Shown in pieces: positions 21,563-33,140 of a DNA stretch of 64,000 nucleotides. Position numbers and translations under genes: made by a program. Origin of the DNA: Strigamia acuminata (taxonomy: Eukaryota; Arthropoda; Chilopoda; Geophilomorpha; Linotaeniidae); assembly GCA_949358305.1 (NCBI GenBank), contig OX442319.1, positions 4,836,001-4,900,000 on the forward strand, written 5' to 3'. The notes beneath the pieces were generated by a model that made no database searches, was not told where the DNA came from, and saw only the letters and a program-made list of their open reading frames with translations. Every line of letters starts with the position of its first letter. The stretch's first letter is position 1.

Positions 21563-22174
21563 TAGGGTTTCTCAAAATCGGGGTTTTTGGAAAAACCGGA
21601 ATTTCGGTATTAAAAATTTAAAAAACCGGTAAACCGGTATTTTTCGGTAATTAAGTAAAATAATATAGCTAATGTAAAATACTTTTATTTTAATCGTAAT
21701 GTTTTAAATATTATTTTCAATGTGTTGTAGAAGTTTGATGAATGTGGGATTGTTTTGTTATCAGTGTTGGTTTTATTAGTTGAAATTAAGAATTCTTTTT
21801 TTTTTAAATTGATAAATTGAGTTTATAAGAATTTTAAATTAAGAAATTTGGTAAATTCTCATTTGGAAGTTAAAAAATCAATAAATTTTCATTTTTAAGT
21901 TAATTTTTTGTTTTAATGTGAAAAAAATCAATTATTTCCTAATTTATACGTATAAAAATCAATAAACTTACATTTTTAAGCTAAAAAGTCAATAACTTTG
22001 AATTTTAATGTTTAAAAAAATCTCATTCAACATGCGTTATAAATGTCACTATTGCAGTGACACCTAACGGAAAAAACCGGTAAAAATACCGAATTAAAGA
22101 CGGTGTTCGGTATTCGGTATTTGCTTGAAAAATACCGGTTTTTGATACCGGTATTTACCGGTAGAGAAACCCTA
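21563..22174. mobile_element. hAT-type non-autonomous element with perfect 8-bp target duplication
   Basis: Ends TAGGGTTTCTC and GAGAAACCCTA are inverted. The 8-bp duplication gctgtgac flanks it exactly (21555-21562, 22175-22182). Subterminal DNA is full of accggta words in both orientations. 612 bp, no ORF. Confidence 0.92.
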
Positions 22175-22182
22175 GCTGTGAC

Positions 22183-24308
22183 CCTGCACAATACTTCAAA
22201 TTCAGCATTCTCTCTTCATTTCATTTTCAAATTGCAAGTTTGGCTGTCGTTAGTTGGCACAATTTCCAGCTCTCATTTGAAATTGTTATAAAATTATTAT
22301 CTTACCCCTAGCGCTTTATTTCCTTCTATTAAAATGGAAAGAAGTAAGAAATTATGTCTAAAATATTCTTAAAACTAAATTATTATTAGTCTAAAAAAAA
22401 TTTGCCAAATGAGATTTTCATAAATAAACAAAGTTAAACACTGAAGCTAATGCTTGCATTAAAAAGAATGTACAAATTATTCAAGTTTCAAAAGAAACGC
22501 TATGGATATTTATTGAAACACAATATTAAGCTAAACATGAACAAGAGGGGTCACGGATCCTCTGTAGCCCTAAATCATTAAGCTTGTTTTTGATGTCGAC
22601 TAATGTGGGAAGTAGATGATAAATATTATTAAATAAATATACAATATTAAGGGGTTTCCTAAACAATTTATAAACCCCTGGATAAACTGAGCACATGATT
22701 TGTCTCACAAGTCAGTCGAACCAAAAGAGAGCTCTGGTCAATTTCAAATTTCTGACATTTCTTCTGATAATTTAATAATACTTACTTGTGTATTGTAAGC
22801 CCACATTCCTCCATGAATGTGGCATTTGTATGAATTTGTTTTACATTTTCTATTGTATTGCTATTCCCTAGGCGTGAATGCATTTGGCTGACATTGAATG
22901 CTGGTGTTTACAGCTAGTTTTTTAAAAAAATAATTTTGGTCACGATAAATTTCTTAAAAAGTACACTAGAGCGTCCATTATTTCTATTGGCTTCGAAAAG
23001 ACTGCAGAGCCCAGTGACGGGCCTCTTCTTTATTAGATATTTTTGGAGTGCCAACTTTGTCTTTTTGATCTCGGCATCCTCTTCTTCGACGACATGATGG
23101 TCTAAAAAACCTCAACGCTGCTCTTAATCTTCTTCGAGGCCATTGTCTAAAATAAAAAAAAAAATCAAATTAAATTAAGAGCCGCTCGGTTTCCATAAAA
23201 GCACGCGGTACATCACAAAAACAGCATAAAACCGCAAAAACCGCATAACTACAAAAAAAATTGCATAACCGCAAAAAACCGCACAGTGGCAAAAACTCAA
23301 AATTTCAAGAAAATAAACCCTAAAAACTCCAAAATTCAGCAGTGCGATTTTAAATCAAAAGGGTTTTTGATTGCTATTCGGTTCTTGGGAGTTTGTTGTT
23401 TCGTTACAACAATGCTTTTCATCATCTGCCTAGATGATGACAAGCGGCTACAATTAAGGTTGTAATTAGAGAAGTGGACATGAGAGTTTGCACTCTCATT
23501 CTGTCAAAATGGTGGGTTTAAAGATCCGGAAATTGGCAGAAGGACATTAAAAATCACTGTTAAATTGGTAGAGCCTTCTACTAAGCTTGCGGGCTTAGCA
23601 TTGAGGGAGATATCCGGTTACATAACAGTGAACTGGCTATCAATCTGCATAGAATGTGAGCGAATGCTCGAAATCAGTAAAAGACAGCTACAGACCCAGT
23701 GTAACCCAGATTGCTCTGAGTACAGATGACTATCTGTAACATCTTTAAAGGATACGGCTGACTAGCGCATTGAGGACTTAACATAGATGCAAAGTGATGC
23801 TACGTCATTGAGAACCAGAAATGGGGATAGATAAGGTGTAATATCTCGTCAAACCGATGAGAAATACAAGGAAAATAAGTTGGAGAATTGATTAGCTAAC
23901 AAATAGACAGATTCAAATGGCTACCAGAGCCATTTCTCTATGCTCACCCAGATTTATGTGCCATTGAGGTTTATTATGGGTGCCTCCATAATAAAGATAC
24001 TAACAGATGCTCTAGAGAGCTTACCCAGCATTGAGATGTCACTGTCCAAAGTCATTGAATCCAGTCGTCAAAAGAGTGTTCAGGAACTTGGCAGGAAAGT
24101 CCTTCAACAATGACATGGCAGCCATGTTGGAGTGGAAGCAAAATAACCGGTCTTTCACCTCCATTGCCATCCTGTTTCTCCGGCTGTCAACCAGAGGAAA
24201 CTTTACACCAAAACCCAGTAATCAAATACCATATAGATTTTTAGTGTTGCTCGCAGGGCAATACAGCAAAGCGGATTAGTGCGTCAATATTCTGACACAC
24301 TTGAAATA
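22183..24308. other. Gene-free intergenic DNA
   Basis: About 2.1 kb with no convincing coding frame. The part from about 23400 to 24300 is less AT-rich and resembles decayed repeat DNA, but I cannot assign it. Confidence 0.4.
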
Positions 24309-24310
24309 TA

Positions 24311-25076
24311 CAGGGTGGTTCAAAAAGTCTGGTTCACAGTAAATAATTTCCAAACCGTTTTAGATGTTGATTCAGCAAAATGATTGTTTAGGTAGTATGT
24401 CGGGGGAAATCCAATTATGATATCCAATTTGACCTCTGAGGTCATCTTCAAGGTCATCCATATTGTAACTCGAGAACCATGACAGTTAGAGCAAAAAAGT
24501 GAATTAGAAAGTTGTAGAGCATCATCCAATTAGTCAAGAACTGTTCTTAAAAAAATTATTTCTTAGGGAAAAGTTTTGAGAAAAAAGGTCTGAAACATTG
24601 GCCTACTCAGCATTATAACTCAGCTTTGTAACCTTAAACTATTGAGGTAACCAAGCTAATCCTCAATTAGGACACTTTATTGGGTCATACTTATAAGTGA
24701 AAGAGAGGAAATACAAAAGAAAGGAAATAATTTATTTTGGAAATACATTCCACATGATAGTTTTAGGTTACAAAGCTGAGTAGACTAACCTTTCAAACCT
24801 CTTTTTCTCAAAACTTTTCCCTAAGAAATAATTTTTTTAAGAATAGTTCCAGACTAATTGAATGATGCTCTACAACTTTCTAATTCACGTTTTTGCTCTA
24901 ACTGTCACGGTTCTCAAGTTACAATATGGATGACCTTGAAGATGACCTCAGAGGTCAAATTGGATATCATAATTGGATTACCCCCGACATACTACCTTAA
25001 CAATCATTTTGCTGAATCAACATCTAAAACGGTTTGGAAATTATTTACTGTGAACCAGACTTTTTGAACCACCCTG
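24311..25076. mobile_element. Foldback element A with about 245-bp arms
   Basis: The left arm (24311 to about 24560) returns as its reverse complement at about 24830-25076, starting CAGGGTGGTTCAAAAAGTC. TA flanks each end. Near-identical 69-residue frames on opposite strands (24320-24529 and 24858-25067) are simply the two arms. The ends resemble element B at 51243, so these are two members of one superfamily, probably Tc1/mariner-like. Confidence 0.9.
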
Positions 25077-25078
25077 TA

Positions 25079-25508
25079 TGTCAACCAAAAGGTCTCAAAT
25101 AAATTCAGTATGTCAAATATAAAAGGCAAAAAAAATGTGATTAAACTCTGTGCAGAGTTTATATAACCTAGTAAACAAAGCTTCATTGGTATGAAAGCCA
25201 ATGAGAGCCACAGGCCAATACAAAATGAGGGGCACCTCATTAGTATTACGTGCCTCAAAGACAACAAAGTAAATTCCTCATTCCAATGTGAAAGAGAAGG
25301 AGAGAAAAGTGTAGCATGTTGTTACACACCAAGAAGTAAACACGTAGCCGTCCGAAGGTGGGCTTCACTGCAAGGTGAAGCAAGATGGCGGCGTGGTTGC
25401 TAGAGCAATGGGAAAAAGAAGAAAAACAACTTATAGGCCGTGGCGGAGCCACTTGTATGCCTTAGGACTCATATAAGCTTACATAAAAAATAAAAATAGA
25501 ACTGAAGA
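25079..25508. other. Intergenic DNA
   Basis: No supported gene. A gcaagatggcggcg word near 25380 resembles a YY1-type site, seen in many promoters and repeats, and may be chance. Confidence 0.3.
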
Positions 25509-26515
25509 TCAGGTTAGACTTTTATTTCTCTTAATCAAAACTATACTTAACCTTCCGGTACATACAATTCTCCGTTGTTTCTCTAATTGTGCGTTTTCTG
25601 AACTCAATTGTTTTTCGCCTACAGACTCAAATTCTGTGACCTGGTTAAGTCGTATGTCGCTAAAAATAGGTTTCAAACAGTCATAAAATAAGACCATCTG
25701 AGCCATAGTTTTCTGTTTCAACTAAAAATTAAAAAATTAAAAATTTCTTAAAAATTTTAAATTTCTTTAGAACATGAATATCGGTGTTTACCTTTTTCTC
25801 GCAAATGAGACAGAATTCTGCTCCATAAAGACGACAGCTTTACTGAAATGCTTGGATTTCCCAAGGCGACCATTCACTTGGCGTAGCTGTAAACGGCTTG
25901 TGGGCCTTCATATCGTCCAACGCTTTCTTCCAGTCGTGTATATGCCAAAAGAGCAATGCCAAACTCTAAAAAAAATAAATCAATCAATAAATAAAAAATT
26001 AAAACGATAAAAAATATCAATGAACTTGGTGTTCTGAATAATGATGCTCCTTCATTGCCCTTTTGATGTTTGATAAAGAAATTCAACAAATATCACAAAT
26101 GTAAAATAATCAAAGCATTCAGTTTAGTCATGAGTATTTAAAAAACAAAAAAAAAATATAAAATATGCATCAGTAATTTAGCTATAACCGAAATAAGAGC
26201 GTCATGTAGCATTAGAAAACAGGCAAGATGGCGGGTTATAGGCTAGCCCCTTAAAAATAAGTTGTGTCGTCATTAGAATTAGAAAATTGAAGGGAAAAAA
26301 TGATCTACTTACGGTCTTCTTCTGAGAGATTAGCGTTTGGTGTCCACTCAAATGATTTTTTGGTTTCACGGCATCCCCTGTCTTATATAAATTATCACGT
26401 AATTATACACACAATTATATAATCAATAACATACCGGTAAAAGTTATCTTACAATAGCTTCAATGACTCTCAGGTATTTGTCGGTAAATACCTTTGAAGG
26501 ATTAGCTTCTGCCAT
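25509..26515 (-). pseudogene. CoREST-like ELM2-SANT gene, dead copy A
   Basis: Five exons match the intact paralogue at 62005-62833. Exon 1 is 26515 to about 26453 (MAEANPSK start), exon 2 is 26381-26313 (WTPNANLSEED), exon 3 ends at 26026 (KEHHYSEHQ), exon 4 is 25965-25792 (SLALLFWHIHDWKKALDDM), and exon 5 is 25721-25509 (KTMAQMVLFYDCLK). The text fits the ELM2 and first SANT domain of REST corepressors. Damage includes an in-frame TAA in exon 4 (25842-25840), no AG acceptor plus a frame change at exon 3, and mismatched phase after exon 1. The copy has probably not coded for the full protein for some time. Confidence 0.82.
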
Positions 26516-26933
26516 TTGTAAAGGGTTTGTAAAGTGGTTGATTTGCACTTCGGAAGTGTTGTTCATCAAAATCAAAATTCTGAGTCGGTGACATAATTAA
26601 ACCGTAATCGAATTGGTTGTGCAAATTGGAAAATGGTAAAATACAATATTTAATGTGTATTTATGCTTGATGAATAGTGATTGAAGTACTGGTCAAGGAG
26701 CACAACATGTTGGCTGTGCTAAACTAAACAGTGAATTTATTCGAGTTGACAAGTTGGTGGCGCTGCTCGTAAGAGTGCAAAAACGATACAATTGGTCAAG
26801 GTTGACCTATGGAGTAGGACACTCCAACATCCCCTTTAATTGGGAGAAACACCAATTATACAAAATAAGGAAAAGAATCAAAGATAAAACAACAAAACAC
26901 ATGTAAAAACAGTTAATAAAAACACAACTTATA

Positions 26934-27294
26934 CTCTTTCCGCACTCAAGAGTAGCCCTGGAAGCTGGGCTCCCATTGGCCAAGCCATTTCACTTGAGTA
27001 CTGATACAAAAAGAAGACCCAAAACACCAGACTTGTGATGGCGTACAGACATTGTAATAGATCGGCTAAAATAACATGTGCTCTCCAGACACAGCAAGCA
27101 ATAAAAGATAGAAAAAACATTTTATTACATAACAATCAATGTAGTACATTATTTCAACCATAATTATTCACGAATAGACTCAAAATCATAAGGAACTACT
27201 TTTCCTAGTAGCAGTAGTTCAACTGCAGTTCTGAGTAATTAAATAGGGCCAATGGGAGCCCAGCTTCCAGGGCTCCTCTTGCGTGCGGAAAGAG
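26934..27294. mobile_element. TA-flanked MITE, copy 2
   Basis: Same terminal inverted repeats as the element at 12872-13013 (CTCTTTCCGCACTCAAG...) but with about 220 bp more internal DNA. TA flanks both ends. The longer copy may be closer to the parent form. Confidence 0.85.
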
Positions 27295-28160
27295 TATAGA
27301 TCTTAAATGAATACAAAATGGAATTGGTTATTTTAAAACGCACTAGAATCCATTTCGACGGGAAACCGTAGAAGTCCGTTTGCTTTCTATTTCTTATGCA
27401 CCGAGGGCTGCGCACAGTAGGAACTGGAGCACTCGGACCAGCAATTGCAGATGGCGATGGCGCACGAACGGGCAACGGCGGTGTATGTGTCGGAGCAACG
27501 TTTTGTGGCACGACAGTTAAGTTATTGGATTACACAAATATTCTTCCAAATTCGCAGCAACATGACAAAAGTATCGGATGCAAAACAGCTTTAAAAATTT
27601 TAAATTTTAAATTGTGATCGGCTGCCCTTCCCACACATCATGCGGCCCGGAAGTTTTCGTGGACCAGGGACCTGGACAACGGTAGGCTTGCTCACAGATT
27701 AGGGGAATCGAGCAAGAGAGTCAATTTTAAATGAATGTTCCGTCCAAAAAATATTTTTGAGGACACATCAACATGTTTTTCTCCATCACAGACATAAAGA
27801 AAAAATACAACTTTCTTTTTAAAATATGTCATAATTAGTTCATCCTGTCAAAGAAATTCTTCATAGAAAAAAAATAGTAATAACGAAACAAATTACTCCC
27901 ATATATTTATATATTTATAACACAAGCAAACAGTTCACATAGAAAAGTGGTTTTTGATAAAGTCAACCATAACATGGTCAATTTAATTGAAATTCCTGAA
28001 GTAGCTTACTGCACCTAAAAAAATAAAATGAACAATATTGATCGCCAACAATGTCACAATAACGTCCAGTATACGTTATTGCCGACTTCGTATAAACGAT
28101 ACGTTCACGCATACAGGTATTCCAGACTTGTATAATTCTCATCTGATCCGTACAGACGAA
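27295..28160. other. Intergenic DNA with a possible minus-strand exon
   Basis: A minus-strand frame at about 27511-27300 starts MPQNVAPTHTPPLPV and is Pro/Ser-rich, ending RKQTDFYGFPSKWILVRF. It could be a short exon, but no gene model could be built. The remainder is AT-rich. Confidence 0.3.
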
Positions 28161-28610
28161 ATGCCACGCAATAAATCAGCTTCGAGTTTGGAATGTTTGT
28201 GTGTGGATGTCGTAGCTACTCGATTACAGGAGCAAAAGATCCGAGATGAACTAGCTAGTCAACCACCCGTGCTTTTGAATAACATATACGAAAGTTTGTG
28301 TACGAAATCAGTAATTACGAATGGAAGCTTGCCTTCAAAAACATTCATTCATCCTGGCGCCATGTCACTACACCATTTCGATCTGTTTGATATTTCCATG
28401 ACTCCTCTACTCGATAAAATTGGCCAAACTTGTGTAAACCTTGTGCATTTAGATTTGGAACGAAGCAATAGCGCTTCAATACTGCCAACTGAATCCCTAG
28501 TCAATCTGCTGCAGAATTTACCGAAACTTCAATCTTTAAACCTTTCATTACGAAAAATCAGTTTAGACACGATCTCGAAGCTGACCACTTGTGCCGACCT
28601 TTTCTTTTGA
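28161..28610 (+). CDS. Leucine-rich-repeat protein, short or truncated
   Basis: The first ATG of this frame is at 28161 (MPRNKSASS). An alpha-helical segment, SLECLCVDVVATRL, is followed by an LPSKTF turn and then two or three LRR units (LVHLDLERS, LQSLNLSLRK). The order helix-then-LRR is seen in ubiquitin-ligase substrate receptors such as ZYG11 and F-box LRR proteins, and SLxxLC recalls a BC/VHL box, but this is tentative. The frame stops ten bases before the SGT1 ATG. A copy of its last 45 bp at 19.37 kb continues differently, so the gene is probably truncated, with further LRRs lost. Confidence 0.5.
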   Translation: MPRNKSASSLECLCVDVVATRLQEQKIRDELASQPPVLLNNIYESLCTKSVITNGSLPSKTFIHPGAMSLHHFDLFDISMTPLLDKIGQTCVNLVHLDLERSNSASILPTESLVNLLQNLPKLQSLNLSLRKISLDTISKLTTCADLFF

Positions 28611-28619
28611 TTATCCGAA

Positions 28620-29621
28620 ATGACATCGTCCGCCGACTACTACCAAAAGGGCAACGAAGCTTTCGTCAGAGAAGAATATGAGTCGGCGATTAATTTGTAC
28701 ACGGAAGCTATTGAGATGAACTCGACGCAAACGGATTATTACGTCAATCGGGCGAATTGCAACTTGAAACTTGAAAAGTACGAAGAAGCTAAATACGACG
28801 CGAATAAAGCCTTGGAATTAGGAACGAACGAACCTAGATTAAGGCTGTGGAAAGGTGTTGCGTGCTTCCATTTGGGTGATTACGAAGACGCGGAGAAGGC
28901 TTTTTTGGAAGGAAAAAGTTTAAGCGAGAGTAAAGATACTTTTGGCGTGTGGTTGGATCGGTGCGCGGTCAAACTGCAAAAAATTGCGGCCAGAGAACCG
29001 AAAATCGTTCGTCCTATCGCTGTAACACCTACCTGTAGTCTTATCAAGGTAAGACACGAATGGTACCAAACCGAAATTAACGTGATCGTAACTATTCTGG
29101 TTAAAAATGCGAAGCCGGGCGAAGTTTCTGTGCAAATTGGCGGTAAAAGTTTGCGATGCAGCGTGGAAGGAAACGATAAACGTGTTGCCTACGAATTGGA
29201 CGTTAGTTTGGCGCATACGGTTAATCCCGCGCACAGCAAATGGAACGTTAGGCAAACGAAGATCGAAATTCAAATGGAAAAATTAGAAGGCGGATTGTGG
29301 AAAACGTTGGAAGAAGCGCAGGTAGTTGCCAAAACAGCGGGCGTGTCGTCGAAAAAGAATTGGGACAAGGTTGTGAGCGACATTACGGAAAGTGACGAAA
29401 AAGAATCGGAAGCGGGTGGTGATGATCTGATGGGTCAGTTGTTTGGTCAATGTTCGGACGAAATGAGAAGAGCGATGAATAAATCTTTCGTCGAGTCTGG
29501 GGGGACAGTTTTAAGCAACAACTGGGAAGATGTTCGCAAGAGAAAAGTTAAACGCGAAACACCAACTGGAATGCAATGGACTCAGTGGGATGGAAAGTTT
29601 GTTGACCAGTCTGAATTGTAA
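28620..29621 (+). CDS. SUGT1: SGT1 homologue (TPR-CS-SGS co-chaperone), intronless
   Basis: A 333-aa protein with the full SGT1 architecture. Three TPR repeats span about residues 5-110 (YYQKGNEAF, YYVNRANCNL, LRLWKGVACF). A CS domain lies at about 140-225 (VRHEWYQTE, a classic CS start). A C-terminal SGS domain runs over about 250-333 (DDLMGQLFGQCSDEMRRAMNKS). SGT1 works with HSP90 and SKP1 in kinetochore and ubiquitin-ligase assembly. There is no intron. The 5' leader is short and abuts an LRR frame, which suggests a retrocopy or an intron-poor native gene. A polyadenylation signal (aataaa) follows near 29668. The frame is intact, so it is probably functional. Confidence 0.95.
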   Translation: MTSSADYYQKGNEAFVREEYESAINLYTEAIEMNSTQTDYYVNRANCNLKLEKYEEAKYDANKALELGTNEPRLRLWKGVACFHLGDYEDAEKAFLEGKSLSESKDTFGVWLDRCAVKLQKIAAREPKIVRPIAVTPTCSLIKVRHEWYQTEINVIVTILVKNAKPGEVSVQIGGKSLRCSVEGNDKRVAYELDVSLAHTVNPAHSKWNVRQTKIEIQMEKLEGGLWKTLEEAQVVAKTAGVSSKKNWDKVVSDITESDEKESEAGGDDLMGQLFGQCSDEMRRAMNKSFVESGGTVLSNNWEDVRKRKVKRETPTGMQWTQWDGKFVDQSEL

Positions 29622-30860
29622 ATTTTATTTTCTAGTTTATTACATTGTATTTTTGCGTTAAAAAGCTAATAAAAATTGATTATTAAAAATTATACCGGTA
29701 CTAATATTTTGGTTGTGAATATTCCTTTCAATTAGTCCTGGGTATGAATTGTGAAATTTGTATTTTCCTCTTTTCTTTTAAGTATTTGTAATTGTATCTG
29801 TGATAATAAAAATTGATTATTAAAGATTATACTAATAGTTTGGTTCTAAGAAATCAATTGGCCCTGGTAATTTTTAATTTGGATAAATGCAAGCAATTTA
29901 ACTGGCCGAATAATCAAACGGATGAAATTAAACAGATTCGTAACCGATTTTCATCGAAACATCGTAATAATTTTAGTATTGTTTTCACAAACCAGTCATT
30001 CCGCAATTTTAAAAAAAAATCTAAAAATTGCAAAAAAAATTATCTCGTTTAATTTTCACTCGTTTAATTAATATCTGTTTAATTGTCCGTTTGATTAACT
30101 GACATCAATCCGTTGTTCAGATGTCTGTAAACATGCTCCATTTATGTGTTTAATTTTTGTATTTTTCTGAAAACTCTCTTACTCTTTTACACAAAATAAA
30201 ATAGTATATATTTCTTGCTTAATTTTCAATTATAAAACATCTTTTATTTATTTTTATAATTTAGATTTTGATATTGTTAATAGTCATTAAAATTTATTTT
30301 CCATCCACAAAATTCACACCAAAACTGAAGAAAAAAGGTGGATTAAACTTAACAAGTTGATTTTATTTTATTTGCTATTTCTGCATCGCTGAATATTAAT
30401 TACCGCATGAGTAAACAAATGAGTTTCTTTGTAATAATTTTATTGATAATGGAAGTTTATCTACAGTATCCTGTGCAGATTATTTTCTAATTCCATTCGT
30501 TATTCAGCAATATTAAGCCTGTTATTAAGTAAATATTATGTAAATAAACATAAGAATAAACTCATTAACAAAAGCAATGCCGACATTTTGTTGCTATACT
30601 TGTATTGAAAAATGGGACTTTAAAAACTCTAAAAATGTCTTTATGATTCTTTTTGCAAAAAGTGTAGGCAGCATTTTTTGTACCAAAAATATAGAAAACT
30701 GAAATTTATTTTGACAAAAATGATTTATTTGATAAATATTATGACTAGAAAATGAAATAAATATTTTGTACAAAATGGTTTTGGTGTTTTCACAATACAT
30801 ATACGAGAAATCGGCGCGGCCGATCACCTCTCTCCAATCAATCGGTCATCTCATTGCACC
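29622..30860. other. AT-rich intergenic DNA with duplicated segment
   Basis: A short direct duplication (29668-29715 and 29805-29840) follows SGT1. The block 29885-30130 and the piece near 30220-30280 recur at about 34865-35045 and 35110-35175 (for example gacatcaatccgttgttcag in both), marking a segmental duplication. No gene seen. Confidence 0.55.
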
Positions 30861-31650
30861 ATCTATTTCTACCAATAGATGGCGCGAAATTGAATGTTAT
30901 ATCGGGTTTTAGTAACACCCGGCAGCCTCACGTTTTTCCATTCATCCACCGCGTGTTTTACCAGTTCGAAGAATCTGAAAGATCTTATCAGAATTGAGGT
31001 AAGTTATGATGTAGATGAAATTGCCAAAGAAAGCAACACTATTGACTTTGTTTTTAAACAGTTTGTAAATCTACCAGATCCTCAAGTCTGTTCACGAATC
31101 CTCGCTCCACTGTGCCATCCCACAATGCCTTTCCCTTGACCCCTGCATTGGGTCAATGGGTGTGTTCCATTGGTGGGACTAAGCCAGGACTCACCTCGCG
31201 CTTTTGCAGTTGAGAAAAATCTTTTGGTCTTTTTGCAAGAATTAAGGTAAGATACAACGTTACTGAAGTTTGTATTTGTAAAAATTACTTTTTACGGTTT
31301 ATTTTATTATAGTTTGCTGGATGTATCAGTTCCACAAGCCTGTCCAAGTATTTGCGGTGTCCTTTAACAATTCATACAAGAATAAGCATTGAAGCGCCAT
31401 CTTTGTCCTTATTTCTACGGTCAGAAAAGGTATTTAAAAAATATTTTGCAACTCATACTGGAGAAAAGCCATTGAAGTGATATTTATGAAATAGCTCAAG
31501 AGTAGAATCATTTTCATGAATTAGATTTTTTTTTGCATGGGATAAAAAAATGGTCGGGTTGATCGAGTTTCTATTTTGTTAGTGTTGTTAGGAAAATGGC
31601 AAGAAATTACATTTTTTCGCGTGACTATTTTCACAGTTCAGGATTTGCTG

Positions 31651-31822
31651 AGATTTTGATGAATTTCGAGTGAATTTGATGAGATTTTGATCAATTTCGA
31701 GTGAATTTGATGAGATTTTGATCAATTTCGAGCGAATTTGATGAGATTTTGATCAATTTCGAGTGAATTTGATGAGATTTTGATCAATTTCGAGTGAATT
31801 TGATAAGATTTTGATCAATTCC
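31651..31822. repeat. 31-bp tandem repeat
   Basis: About five and a half copies of a unit containing gagattttgatcaatttcga, with a few substitutions. The copies are contiguous without unique spacers, so this is a minisatellite and not a CRISPR array. Confidence 0.9.
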
Positions 31823-32387
31823 AAAATTATTTAATATATTTTGACTGAATTCCTAAATTATCCAATAAATTTCCATTGAATTCCTAAATTATCCATCGAA
31901 TTTTCCACAAATCTCCGCATTTTTTCAACTTTATCTTGTTACGCCATGCCACACAACTCCGAACAAAATGCCTAAAAAGTTTCTTTTCCAGGCGTTCGAG
32001 CATCAACACATCCATTTGGTGTGCAACAAATCACCCATGATGCGCAAATTGGATAATAATAAACTTTTAATTGGTTTTTTTTCATTTTATAACTTATTGA
32101 TGCTTATACTCACTATGAATGAGTGTAAACATCAACTTTTGAAAATTAAAGTGGAAAACTGGAGAAAACACGAGGATTTCGTATTTTCTCGCGTTCTACC
32201 ATGTACGGTACCACTAGATGTACCGCAAAAGTCCGGTACAGGTACAGTGCCGGGCCGTGGTACTTTGAGAGTCTATGCCGTGTATCGCGATACAAGGGTA
32301 CCGCACCCAACACTGCACATAAGGAAAAACCCATTCACGTGTCATTTATGTGCTTATTCTTGCACCCAGAAAAGGCTTTTAAAAAAT

Positions 32388-32731
32388 ATTTACCGTTTAT
32401 ACCAGGGTATAAGCAGAGAAATTTATTTCAAATTTCGACCTCTGATTGGGTGGTCGGCTTATACATGCATATTCCAAAAAAAAAAAAAATGTAACGTACG
32501 TGCTGCGTGCCATCCAACAATCGTTCAATTTCCCCAATTTTCGACCAAATTGTAGTCAATTTCATCAATTTTTGACTAAATTATGTCAATTTCATTAATT
32601 TTTTACTAAATTTTACAACATTTTGACGTACTCGGCTTATACGTGCATACACCATTTTTTAGCATTTTTTAGCCTCAGAATGGGGTCGGCTTATACATGG
32701 GTGGGCTTATATCCGGGTATACAGTATACGG
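32388..32731. mobile_element. Probable MITE with TATACCC-type ends
   Basis: Left end taccgtttataccagggtat is inverted relative to right end atatccgggtatacagtata. The words cggcttatac and its variants recur inside. It sits between a finger remnant and further debris. Ends are imperfect, so limits are approximate. Confidence 0.5.
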
Positions 32732-33140
32732 TAGCAACTTACACTAGAGAAAAAACCATTTACCCTAAGTGTCATTTATGAAATAGTCGCGTATCCAGAA
32801 AATATTGGAAGGGGTTTAATCCAACAACTGGGATACCCGCCTGGATACCTGCTAGCATCAAAGAGAAGAAATCATTTTGATAAATGTTTAGAAAACATCT
32901 TAAATGACCCGGGAGTTGGATGCAGAAGGGAATTTCTTTTTGCTTCGTATTGCTAGGGATATGGGGGAAAAGTGCACTTTTTCACTTGACTACCGTACTT
33001 GCTTATAAAATGAACCAATAATATTTGAATTCTTTTATTTTCAGAATGTTTATTTACGATGTGATTGAGTGATATCCTACCTGACAGTTTACGAAGCAAA
33101 CATTTTATACACGGAGCTTGGAGTCTCGTTAATATTCAAA

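Larger units (their letters stand above)
30861..33140. other. Degenerate exons, zinc-finger debris and repeats
   Basis: Finger remnants can be read near 31440-31490 (ATHTGEKPLK then stop), 32320-32395 (FTCHLCAYSC) and 32735-32790. Splice-like pairs occur at 31000/31060 and 31247/31312 but give no continuous protein. A 31-bp minisatellite and a MITE lie within (listed separately). A splice acceptor near 33043 likely leads into zinc-finger gene 3. Confidence 0.5.

Noticed and set aside
24320-25067. Two near-identical 69-residue ORFs on opposite strands
   Set aside because: They are the two arms of the foldback element at 24311-25076, so the similarity comes from the DNA palindrome rather than from a gene pair.
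30894-31400. A spliced gene with donors near 31000 and 31247
   Set aside because: Splice consensus is good but no joined frame gives a recognisable protein, and the area is full of zinc-finger debris.
31651-31822. CRISPR-like repeat array
   Set aside because: Units follow one another without unique spacers and vary in sequence, and the host is an animal. It is a minisatellite. The same holds for 42040-42480, 53212-53725 and 54335-54910.
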